NCBI GenBank assembly: GCA_902788865.1
Contig: CADALZ010000005.1
Span: 29,662-93,661 of the forward strand
From: an uncultured Bacteroidales bacterium
GTDB taxonomy: Bacteria; Bacteroidota; Bacteroidia; Bacteroidales; Bacteroidaceae
Reading direction: 5' to 3'
DNA: 64,000 nt
Shown: positions 53,054 through 61,365 of the stretch, piece after piece
How the letters are laid out: each line of letters opens with the position of its first letter
Position numbering within the stretch: the first letter of the stretch is position 1
Made by a program: the position numbers and the translations under genes
The notes under the pieces: generated by a model
What the model saw: only the letters and a program-made list of their open reading frames with translations
Databases searched by the model: none
Told to the model about the DNA's origin: nothing

Positions 53054-55408
53054 TTATTCATTCTTAAGTGACTCCACAGGGTTGGCATGCGCTATCCGGA
53101 GACAATTCACCACTACCACAGTCAGCACTATCAGCAGCACCAGTAGTGCACCACCAATAAAGTAGAGTGGGTGGAGCGTTACCTTCTCTGCAAACTGCTC
53201 CAGCCATTTGCCTGCCATATAGTAGGCCGCAGCCATGGCCACGATGGCCATAACGATGGAGAGCTTCTGGATGTCCCACGCAAAGATGCCTAGGATATCT
53301 CGTGTGGTGGCACCGTTAATCTTGCGTATGGCCATTTCCTTGCTGCGCCTTTGACTTTCGTCACGAATGAAGCCTATCAGTCCCAGCATGGCGATGAGCA
53401 GACTGAAGATGGCTCCCAGCACCAGCGTGTTCCGCATTTTCTTGCTGTCGGTGTACGCATCCCGGATGGAATCCTCGTAAGAGATGAGGTTGATTTCCTT
53501 TCCTTCCAGGGCATCGGTCAGGGCCTTCTGCACCTTCTGTAGGGTAGCTTCATCGGTGCGGGTCAGTTTGAAGAAGATGTGCGGCATAAAGTTGCTCATG
53601 CTTCCTATCTCCCCGTAGAACAGGGCACTCGGACGCTCATCCACACCTGTGAGGTTACCTATCAGGTAGCTCTTGTACACACCAGCGATGGTGAACACGG
53701 GCTGTACCCCATTGCGGTCATGTCCGCTTATCTTGAACTGCTTGCCCACAGCTCCGTCGCTCCAGTCGGCAAATTCTTTCATCTTCTCCACAAACTTCTC
53801 ATCCACCACCACTTCGGAGGAATCGCGTGGGGCACGGCCTTCCAGAAACTGGATGCCAAAGAGGTCGTAGAAGCCGTCGGAACATTCCATCTGGTCGGCA
53901 ATGTTGAAAAGTTCTTTGCCAAGCTCACCCGGCAGATATATATTGTTGCCATTCGACCCTTGGAATGCCAGGTTGTAGCTGGCAGCCACTCCCTTCACTT
54001 CGGGAAGATTCTGCAGTGTGCTTGCAGCCCGTACCTGTGCCTGCCTGTCGCCATCGAACAGGCTGATATAGTAGAGGTTGTCGTAATCATATCCCGTATC
54101 GGTGTGTGCCACCATTTCGTATTGCCTACCTATGATGAGCATCATCACCACCAGGAACACGTTGATGAGCACCTGCGAACCCAGCAGCCCCAGTTTCCAC
54201 TTGCGGGAGTTCTCCGTGTAGTTCTTCAGGGCTTGGTACACCGGAATGCGCATATAGAGATGGGCAGGCACCACGATGGAGATGACTAGCACCAGGGCGA
54301 TGACCACGCCGATGGCTGTGATGCTCTGAGGCACCAGCAGGGTAGTGAACGGCACACCCAGCAGGTTCTCTATCAGGCTGCGTCCGGCGAAGATCATCAC
54401 GGCAGTGAGCACCAGAGCCAGCACCAGGTGCAGTAGGGCCTCACGGGAGAGCATGCTGTAGATATGCTTGCCTTCTGCTCCGTAGCACTTGCGCACACCC
54501 ACCTCGCGGGAGCGTTTCACCATGGATGAAATCACCATGAGGATATAGTTAAGCAGGCTGATGATGAGCAGCAGGGTTGCAACGATGGAGAGCAGGGTAA
54601 TCTGACTTTTCACTTTAGGATCAGAGGTGTGCATCTTGTCGAACGGAGAGAGGAAGTACCTGAGACTGGTGTTGTTTTTCTCCAACTGTTCCAAGGGCTG
54701 GTGAGCCTCCTGCATCTTGCGTATGGCATCCTTCAGACTGTTAGGATCCACACCAGCTGCCAGTTTCACATAGCCTTTATAGCGGTCGTTTCCTAACCAG
54801 TTGTCCGTACTCTGCTTGCCGTAGGTATCCATAGAAAGCAGGATGTCATAGTCCAAAGTACCGTTCTTCGGGAAGTCTTCATACACCCCTTCGATGGTAA
54901 GTTTGAGCCCTTCCATGGTGGTGTTGGCTATCTGCTTGCCGATGATAGTGGAATAATCGCCAGGCGAGGTCACCAACTTGTCGGCAAAGCTGCGGCTTAC
55001 CATCAGTGTGCCGAACTTACCCAATGCCTTCACAGGATCACCAGCCAGAATGGGACGGTTGAACACCTGGAAGAAGCAGGTATCAGCACACACCAGAGTG
55101 CCAGTGATCTTGTTGCCATCCTCGTCCAGATAGGTGTCTTCGTTGAACACGAAAGTAGTGCGTGTACCCACTTCCACCCCAGGCACTTCATCCATGAACC
55201 CTACGGCCACAGCACCGCTTACTTGCCCGTAATCATGTTCTTCTCCATTCATAGAATACCATGTCTGGATAGAATAAATCTGATTGATGTCCTTATAGAA
55301 GCTGTCGTAGCTCAGTTCGAAGAACACTTTAGCTATCAGCACAATGGCGATGGCCAGTCCTACGCCCAGCGACAGCACCTTAATCAAAATGTCATTTTTT
55401 CTTCTCAT
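53054..55408 (-). CDS. FtsX-family ABC transporter permease 1
   Basis: A 784-residue permease of the MacB/FtsX type with two modules: an N-terminal helix (residues about 9-30), a large periplasmic MacB_PCD-like domain, three helices near 275-400, then a second helix, a second periplasmic domain and three final helices ending in the typical AHANPVESLKNE. The N-terminus is short compared with the other permeases here, beginning straight with MRRKNDILIKVLSLGVGLA. It should work with the ATPase at 60660 in export or mechanotransmission across the inner membrane; substrate unknown. It is the last gene of the locus. Confidence 0.88.
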   Translation of the reverse strand: MRRKNDILIKVLSLGVGLAIAIVLIAKVFFELSYDSFYKDINQIYSIQTWYSMNGEEHDYGQVSGAVAVGFMDEVPGVEVGTRTTFVFNEDTYLDEDGNKITGTLVCADTCFFQVFNRPILAGDPVKALGKFGTLMVSRSFADKLVTSPGDYSTIIGKQIANTTMEGLKLTIEGVYEDFPKNGTLDYDILLSMDTYGKQSTDNWLGNDRYKGYVKLAAGVDPNSLKDAIRKMQEAHQPLEQLEKNNTSLRYFLSPFDKMHTSDPKVKSQITLLSIVATLLLIISLLNYILMVISSMVKRSREVGVRKCYGAEGKHIYSMLSREALLHLVLALVLTAVMIFAGRSLIENLLGVPFTTLLVPQSITAIGVVIALVLVISIVVPAHLYMRIPVYQALKNYTENSRKWKLGLLGSQVLINVFLVVMMLIIGRQYEMVAHTDTGYDYDNLYYISLFDGDRQAQVRAASTLQNLPEVKGVAASYNLAFQGSNGNNIYLPGELGKELFNIADQMECSDGFYDLFGIQFLEGRAPRDSSEVVVDEKFVEKMKEFADWSDGAVGKQFKISGHDRNGVQPVFTIAGVYKSYLIGNLTGVDERPSALFYGEIGSMSNFMPHIFFKLTRTDEATLQKVQKALTDALEGKEINLISYEDSIRDAYTDSKKMRNTLVLGAIFSLLIAMLGLIGFIRDESQRRSKEMAIRKINGATTRDILGIFAWDIQKLSIVMAIVAMAAAYYMAGKWLEQFAEKVTLHPLYFIGGALLVLLIVLTVVVVNCLRIAHANPVESLKNE

Positions 55409-55422
55409 TGTTGTCCATTTAA

Positions 55423-55779
55423 TCAGTCATTATTGATGTCTTTCCATTCTATAATTCGGTCTTTATCCTCGTTGCAGACCACATGTGCTGTATGCTTCTC
55501 TTTTGCACCATCTGTTGAGACAATATAATAGCTCACATTGGCAGAGAAGCGCACCTCACCATTTTCCTTATAGTCTTCGCATAAATACTTACTGCCGAAT
55601 TCTACTTTTTCGCCATCAACAATACTGGCAGAAACATGGCTTATCACAGCTTCTTCAAAATTCCTGTTTTCCCTGTTGCCATGACCAGGCAAATTGATAT
55701 GGCCACTTTGTGCATACAAGATAAGCAGCACAACGGCTATGCAAGCGGCAATCTTTATAAATTTAGTTTTTTTCATCAT
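55423..55779 (-). CDS. Small exported protein within the permease locus
   Basis: A 118-residue protein with an N-terminal signal or anchor helix (FIKIAACIAVVLLILYAQS) and a soluble beta-rich remainder (VEFGSKYLCEDYKENGEVRF). No family is recognised. It lies 14 bp upstream of permease 1 on the same strand and is probably translated with it. It could be an accessory periplasmic factor of the transporter, by position only. Confidence 0.7.
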   Translation of the reverse strand: MMKKTKFIKIAACIAVVLLILYAQSGHINLPGHGNRENRNFEEAVISHVSASIVDGEKVEFGSKYLCEDYKENGEVRFSANVSYYIVSTDGAKEKHTAHVVCNEDKDRIIEWKDINND

Positions 55780-55872
55780 GTGTCATTCTTTAGTTTATTG
55801 ATTCTTGTTAAATACTATACAGTTACTCTTTCTTCAATTAAGCCCTTCAGGGCTTTTTTTCATCGTCGCTCG

Positions 55873-55897
55873 GAATAGAAAGCGGGGCTTTCTATTC
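55873..55897 (-). other. Intercistronic hairpin downstream of permease 2
   Basis: A perfect 10-bp stem (GAATAGAAAG with CTTTCTATTC, 5-nt loop) just after the permease 2 stop, without a T-run on the minus strand. A second hairpin (AAGCCC/GGGCTT, 55840-55855) lies next to it and carries a T-run only on the plus strand. They may stabilise or partly terminate the mRNA. Confidence 0.5.
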
Positions 55898-55899
55898 TC

Positions 55900-58281
55900 T
55901 CACTCCTTCTTCAGTTCCGTAGCAGGATTTGTCCTTGCGGCCTTCAGCGTTTGCCAGAGCACGGTGCCGAAAGCGATGGCCAATGAAATGATGACTGCCA
56001 CAGCGAATATCCAGCCATACCCCTCGATGCGGTAGGCAAAGCGTTCCAGATAGAGTTGTGAGGCCCATATAGCCAGCGGAATACCGATGATGCAGGCTAT
56101 GCCTACCATGACCATATAGTTTTTCACGTTTCGCCAGATTTCATGCATCACATCCGAGCCAAACACTTTGCGGATGGCTATCTGCTTGGTGTTCTCATCG
56201 GCAAAGTAGGTACTCATGGCCAGCAATCCCAGCAGGGCTATCAGCACGGAGAGCACGGCAAAGAGCTCTACCAGCCTAAGGGTGCGGCGTTCAGGCTCCA
56301 GTTGCTTGTAGTTCAGTTCTCGCATGAATCCATAGATCCAGGCAGCTTCTTCTGTGCCCGACTGCTCCAACCTGTAGTCTCGATAGGCCTTACGGATGGC
56401 CTCGTCATAAGATTTGTCCTCACCGGTAGTGCCGATGAGCAGGCAGTTGGCATAACTCAACTCTTCTGCCTTGGTCACGATAATGCCCCCATTGGGATTC
56501 ATCTCTTTTGAGGAGGCCGCACTGGTGGGGAAATCATGTACGATTCCACCGATAAACTCAGGCTGAGCACCGTTCACACTTATTCTTCGGGGGAATACTG
56601 TAGTGGTATCAGATACGCCTGCCGCACGGAAAGCCGATTCGCTCATCCACAGCGAATGCACCAGCGGATGGTCGAAGTCTTCCTCCACTTCCAGTCCTAA
56701 TAGCTGGAAATAAGTGGAGTCGCAAAGAATGACTGGCATATTTACATGGTGCTCTTCGTCCACCTTAACGCCCACGGTCATGTTTATTAGACCGGGTATG
56801 CCGCGTCCCATGCCTACCTTTGTAACGAAAGGAAGTGCACGTACTTTATCCAGAAATAGCTTTGCCATGTCATAGTCGCGTGCTGAGTATTCTATGTAGT
56901 AGAGGTTGTCCACAGCCGCATGGGTAGGGCGTGAGAGCATGTGCTGCATCTGGGCTTCCATCACCAGTGCCATGGCAATGAGGAACACAGCCAGCACGTT
57001 CTGCACCACGATGAAGACACGGCTCAGCACCATCTTGTTTTTCCGGCGGAAGGAACCCTTTATCACGTCGATGGGCTGGTAGCGTGAGGCCACATAGGCA
57101 GGGAGCAGTCCGCAGATGGTGCCTAAAATCAGAATCACAGCCAGATAAGCCAGAATATACCCCGGAGTCATCATGAACGAGAGTTTCACTCCCATCTCAT
57201 CGAATGCAGCTACCACGTCTGGGTCAGTGGTAGATACCAGGTTGTTCATCATAGGTGTCAGCAGGTAGGCCAGTATCAGGGCTGCCACAAAGCACATGGC
57301 CGTGAAGGCCACAGACTCTACGATGTATTTCCAGAGGATGGCGTTACGATCGGCACCCAGAAGGCGGCGGGTAGCCATCTCCTTGGCACGCTTTCCGGTG
57401 AGCGCCAGGTTCAGGTTCACATAGTTGAAGATGGCTGATAGGAGTAGCAGAAGCACCACCACAGTAAGGAGGTTCAGCATCTGCTTGTTTCCAGAACGGT
57501 TCAGACCCGTGGGGCTTCCTTCAAAGAAGAAGGCCTCGTCCATGCGGTAGGGTCTCCACTTGTCCACCCGTTCTGCCTTCCAGATTTCATCGTAGTTCTT
57601 GTGCAGAAGAGCCTTTACTTTGGTCTGCATTTCATCCAGGTCGGCATCCTGTCGCACGCGGAACCAAGTGGAATAGTTGCCTATGCTGTTGAAACTCTTG
57701 CTCTGATCGGCAGCCCAACTGTTGGAAATGTGGGTGATGACTTCACAAGGCATGAAGTACGTATCCTCGAAATCGGCATACACACCCTTGATGGTGCGTT
57801 CCGTTTCATCCACCTTGATGGTACTGCCCACTACACTTTCTCCGTTCTGGGCTATCTGGTTTGCCAGCGACTGGCTGATGAGAACATCGGTCTTACTTGC
57901 AAAATCCTTTACATTTCCTTCTATGATTTGGTACTCAGGGAACACCTGGAAGAATTCCGCATCGGCCTCCATACCCGTTCCTCTGACCAGATCTTCACCT
58001 ATTTGGATGGTAGGTTGCCACAGCAGGGCCATGTGCGTCACAGCCTCTACCTCGGGGATATTCATCTCCACTTCCTCCTTGTCCCAATAAGTAAGGCCCA
58101 AGAAGTCATCACTGCCCAGCACGAAGGTGCGTTCCCACTCTGGAGACTCGTGTGCCACCTCATTCTGCTGCACCACATAGCTGCCTATCAGTATCACAAA
58201 CGCTAAGCTCACGGCAAGCCCCACCGCCTCAATGGCGGTGTAGAGCTTGTTGCGTGAGAGGAATTTAAGGTAACTTTTCAT
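55900..58281 (-). CDS. FtsX-family ABC transporter permease 2
   Basis: A 793-residue two-module MacB/FtsX permease. N-terminal helix in the stretch EAVGLAVSLAFVILIGSYVV, periplasmic domain (MNIPEVEAVTHMALLW), helices near 280-420 with the conserved GKRAKEMATRRLLGADR coupling segment, a second module (KQIAIRKVFGSDVMHEIWRN) and C-terminal RTNPATELKKE. Its first 34 residues and last 60 are almost identical to those of permease 3, marking a tandem duplication whose periplasmic domains have diverged. It probably partners with the ATPase at 60660. Confidence 0.9.
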   Translation of the reverse strand: MKSYLKFLSRNKLYTAIEAVGLAVSLAFVILIGSYVVQQNEVAHESPEWERTFVLGSDDFLGLTYWDKEEVEMNIPEVEAVTHMALLWQPTIQIGEDLVRGTGMEADAEFFQVFPEYQIIEGNVKDFASKTDVLISQSLANQIAQNGESVVGSTIKVDETERTIKGVYADFEDTYFMPCEVITHISNSWAADQSKSFNSIGNYSTWFRVRQDADLDEMQTKVKALLHKNYDEIWKAERVDKWRPYRMDEAFFFEGSPTGLNRSGNKQMLNLLTVVVLLLLLSAIFNYVNLNLALTGKRAKEMATRRLLGADRNAILWKYIVESVAFTAMCFVAALILAYLLTPMMNNLVSTTDPDVVAAFDEMGVKLSFMMTPGYILAYLAVILILGTICGLLPAYVASRYQPIDVIKGSFRRKNKMVLSRVFIVVQNVLAVFLIAMALVMEAQMQHMLSRPTHAAVDNLYYIEYSARDYDMAKLFLDKVRALPFVTKVGMGRGIPGLINMTVGVKVDEEHHVNMPVILCDSTYFQLLGLEVEEDFDHPLVHSLWMSESAFRAAGVSDTTTVFPRRISVNGAQPEFIGGIVHDFPTSAASSKEMNPNGGIIVTKAEELSYANCLLIGTTGEDKSYDEAIRKAYRDYRLEQSGTEEAAWIYGFMRELNYKQLEPERRTLRLVELFAVLSVLIALLGLLAMSTYFADENTKQIAIRKVFGSDVMHEIWRNVKNYMVMVGIACIIGIPLAIWASQLYLERFAYRIEGYGWIFAVAVIISLAIAFGTVLWQTLKAARTNPATELKKE

Positions 58282-58310
58282 ATTTTTTTATTCTTTTTGT
58301 GCATTAATTC

Positions 58311-60632
58311 TCATTCCTTCTTCAGCTCTGTAGCTGGATTGGTTCTCGCTGCCTTCAGCGTTTGCCAGAGCACAGAGGCGAAAGCCATGGCAAAAGTGAT
58401 GACCACTGCCAGGGCAAAGATCCACCAGTAGTTCTCCAGGCGGTAGATGTAGCTTTCCAGATAATTCTGGGCAGCCCAGATGGCTAGGGGGATACCGATG
58501 AGGCAGGCTATTCCTACCAGTACCATATATTCCCGCACGTTGTGCCACAACTCGCCATTCACGGTACTTCCAAAGACTTTGCGCACAGCAATGTCCTTAG
58601 AGCGTTCTCCGGCAAAGTAGGTGCTCATGGCTAATAGACCCAGTAGGGAAATCATGATGGCTAGGAGCATGAACAGTTCCAAAAGGCGCATATTGTTGCG
58701 AGCCGGACGGAGCGCTTCCCGGAAGTTTTCCGAAAGGAAATCATCGTCTGCCACGCTGGCAATGTTGGTCCGGTTCCAGTCCTCATACACTTGTCTAATA
58801 GCTTTCCTCGCCTCATTATGGTCGCCTATGGTCTCTATCACCCAGCCTCCCCACTTCAGGTCTTCGCGTTTCATGACAGACACGAAGAGATAGTCTTCCT
58901 CCCCTGCGTTTGACAGATTCACCGGGAAATCCTTGATAACGCCTGCCACATAGTCACACCCTTGCGTCCTCTGGGACAACGTCTGGCTGATGTCGTGATA
59001 TTCATCGTCGAATCCTGATGCCGCAAAAGCCGACTCTCCGAACCAAACGGCATTAAACTTTGGCATCTGGTAGTCCTTCAGCTTCTCGAAATGAAAAATA
59101 TCGAAGGCAACGCTGTCCATCTTGAATGTCCGATACATAATCTCATCTCCGTCGCGGGTAAGTGAAAACTGTCCACCAGTCCGCGCGCCTGGAGCACCCT
59201 GGCTGAATCCAATCCTCTTGACGCAGGGTAATGTACTAAAAGCATCTGCCAGCGACTGTTGATTCGACTGACTCTGAACGCGAAGGTAATAAATGTTATC
59301 GATATTTGCGTGAAGAGGTCTATTCATTGACAAACGATACTGTACCTCCATTACTATGGCCATTGCCAACAGGAATACCGCCAGCGCATTCTGCAGAAGG
59401 ATAAAGACCTTGCTGAAGGTCATCTTCGTATGGCGGCGGAAAGTGCCGCGTACCACATCGATGGGCGAGAACCTGCTTGACAATAATGCGGGGAGAATTC
59501 CAGAAATCGTGCCTGTCAGGATAATAAGAATAAGGTAGGCAATTACGTAACTCGGACGCAAAAAGATGGTGACTGGAACATCTGGATTATTAATCAGACT
59601 GTTGAACGTCGGTACAAAAGCATACGCGAGCAACAGGCCAATGCCAAAACAAATCGCCGTAAACAGAATGGATTCGGTAATCTGCCTGAGCACAATACTT
59701 CGTTTCTCTTCTCCCAGCAGACGGCGGGTTGCCATCTCTTTTGCCCGCTTGCCTGTCAGAGCGAAACTCAAATTAATGTAATTAAAAATGGCCGAGATGA
59801 GCAACAGCAGCCCCACCAGCAGCAGGATTCTGAGCGTTCCTAGGTCGCCGTGGCGATAAGCCTGTGGGTTGCCGTCGTATTCCTTGAAGAAGAGTTCATC
59901 CAAGCGCTCCACCGAAAAAGATTCAAAGAAGGATGTTCCGTACATTCCTGGGTATATTTCCTTGCAAAGGGCCTCGGTTTTGGTTTGAAGTGTAGCCCGG
60001 TCTGTCTCTGGAGTCACACGGGCAAAGGTTATGGTGCTTCCATAACGGTCGAAGGGTTGTTCCCATGCACCAGCATTCAGCCAGCTGTCTGGATGTGCGA
60101 TGATATCGACAGCTGGGAAGAGCGTCTGACTGAAGTCTTCTACAATGCCAGCTACCCGGAAATCCCAGTCACGTGTATGCAGGACATCTCCCATCTTGAA
60201 GTGATAAGTCCTTGCAAATGATTCACTGAGAAACACATCCTCCTTGGTGGCAAGACTCTCGGGAGTTCCCTCCAAGAATCCGTAATACGGGAACATCTGG
60301 AAGAATGACGGATCGACGGCAATAGCACGCGCTTCTACATATGAATCATCTACGTGAACGTAGGTTACTATGTCAGGACAGTAGCGAGCGGTCTGCTCCA
60401 CTTCAGGGACGGCATCAGCTAATTTCTCGGCAAATCCGAAAGTCAATCCTGGCCAGTCAGGTAAATTGAACGTATATATATGCTCTCTGTCTGGATGTTC
60501 CTGTGTCACAGCCCATTGCTGCCAGGCATAGCTGCCTATCAGTATCACGAACGCTAAGCTCACAGCAAGCCCCACCGCCTCGATGGCGGTGTAGAGCTTG
60601 TTGCGTGAGAGGAATTTAAGGTAGGATTTCAT
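58311..60632 (-). CDS. FtsX-family ABC transporter permease 3
   Basis: A 773-residue permease with the same architecture as permease 2, including GKRAKEMATRRLLGEEKRS, KDIAVRKVFGSTVNGELWHN and C-terminal RTNPATELKKE. The periplasmic domains differ strongly (here VDDSYVEARAIAVDPSFFQMF in the first module). It starts 27 bp downstream of the ATPase gene and is 29 bp upstream of permease 2. The divergence of periplasmic parts with constant membrane parts suggests specialised interaction with different partners or stimuli. Confidence 0.9.
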   Translation of the reverse strand: MKSYLKFLSRNKLYTAIEAVGLAVSLAFVILIGSYAWQQWAVTQEHPDREHIYTFNLPDWPGLTFGFAEKLADAVPEVEQTARYCPDIVTYVHVDDSYVEARAIAVDPSFFQMFPYYGFLEGTPESLATKEDVFLSESFARTYHFKMGDVLHTRDWDFRVAGIVEDFSQTLFPAVDIIAHPDSWLNAGAWEQPFDRYGSTITFARVTPETDRATLQTKTEALCKEIYPGMYGTSFFESFSVERLDELFFKEYDGNPQAYRHGDLGTLRILLLVGLLLLISAIFNYINLSFALTGKRAKEMATRRLLGEEKRSIVLRQITESILFTAICFGIGLLLAYAFVPTFNSLINNPDVPVTIFLRPSYVIAYLILIILTGTISGILPALLSSRFSPIDVVRGTFRRHTKMTFSKVFILLQNALAVFLLAMAIVMEVQYRLSMNRPLHANIDNIYYLRVQSQSNQQSLADAFSTLPCVKRIGFSQGAPGARTGGQFSLTRDGDEIMYRTFKMDSVAFDIFHFEKLKDYQMPKFNAVWFGESAFAASGFDDEYHDISQTLSQRTQGCDYVAGVIKDFPVNLSNAGEEDYLFVSVMKREDLKWGGWVIETIGDHNEARKAIRQVYEDWNRTNIASVADDDFLSENFREALRPARNNMRLLELFMLLAIMISLLGLLAMSTYFAGERSKDIAVRKVFGSTVNGELWHNVREYMVLVGIACLIGIPLAIWAAQNYLESYIYRLENYWWIFALAVVITFAMAFASVLWQTLKAARTNPATELKKE

Positions 60633-60659
60633 TTCAGTTGGTCTTTGCTGTTCTTTTTT

Positions 60660-61340
60660 TTACAGTTCGTTCTTTACGTCGTTTACTATCTGACCGTCGA
60701 AGAGGTCGATGGTGCGCTGTGCGCAGGCTGCATCTTTCTGGCTGTGCGTCACCATCACGATGGTGGTGCCCTCGCGATTCAGTTCCATCAGCAGATCCAT
60801 CACCTCCTTACCGTTCTTGGAGTCCAGATTACCCGTAGGCTCATCGGCCAGTATCAGTTTCGGACCAGCTACCACGGCACGCGCGATGGCTACACGTTGC
60901 TGCTGACCGCCAGAGAGTTGCTGTGGGAAGTGCTGGGCACGGTGGCTGATGGCCATGCGCTTCATGATGGCAGTCACCTTTTCCTTGCGCTCCGCAGCGC
61001 TGATGTTCAGATAGCGCAGGGGCAGTTCGATGTTCTCATACACATTCAGCTCATCTATCAGGTTGAAGCTCTGGAACACAAAGCCGATGTTACCCTTACG
61101 GAACTTGGTGCGCTCCTTCTCCTTGAGGCCACCTACCTCCGTACCCAGAAGCTCATAGCTGCCACTGGTAGGATTGTCCAGCAAGCCCAATATATTAAGT
61201 AAGGTGGACTTGCCACAGCCAGAAGGCCCCATGATGGCCACGAACTCGCCGTCTTTGATTTCAAACGTTACGCCATTCAGCGCGGTTGTCTCGATTTCTT
61301 CCGTACGGAAGATTTTTGAAAGATTTGTTACAGTAATCAT
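60660..61340 (-). CDS. LolD/MacB-type ABC transporter ATPase
   Basis: A 226-residue ATPase with Walker A GPSGCGKST, Q-loop GFVFQSFNLID, signature LSGGQQQR, Walker B LILADEPTGNLDS and H-loop VTHSQ. The sequence class is that of LolD, FtsE and the MacB nucleotide-binding domain, which pair with FtsX-fold permeases. It is the only ATPase visible among at least five permeases, so it is probably shared by them as homo- or heterodimeric permease pairs. It lies between permease 3 and permease 4. Confidence 0.95.
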   Translation of the reverse strand: MITVTNLSKIFRTEEIETTALNGVTFEIKDGEFVAIMGPSGCGKSTLLNILGLLDNPTSGSYELLGTEVGGLKEKERTKFRKGNIGFVFQSFNLIDELNVYENIELPLRYLNISAAERKEKVTAIMKRMAISHRAQHFPQQLSGGQQQRVAIARAVVAGPKLILADEPTGNLDSKNGKEVMDLLMELNREGTTIVMVTHSQKDAACAQRTIDLFDGQIVNDVKNEL

Positions 61341-61365
61341 AATTCTATAGTTTTTAATTTGTTAA

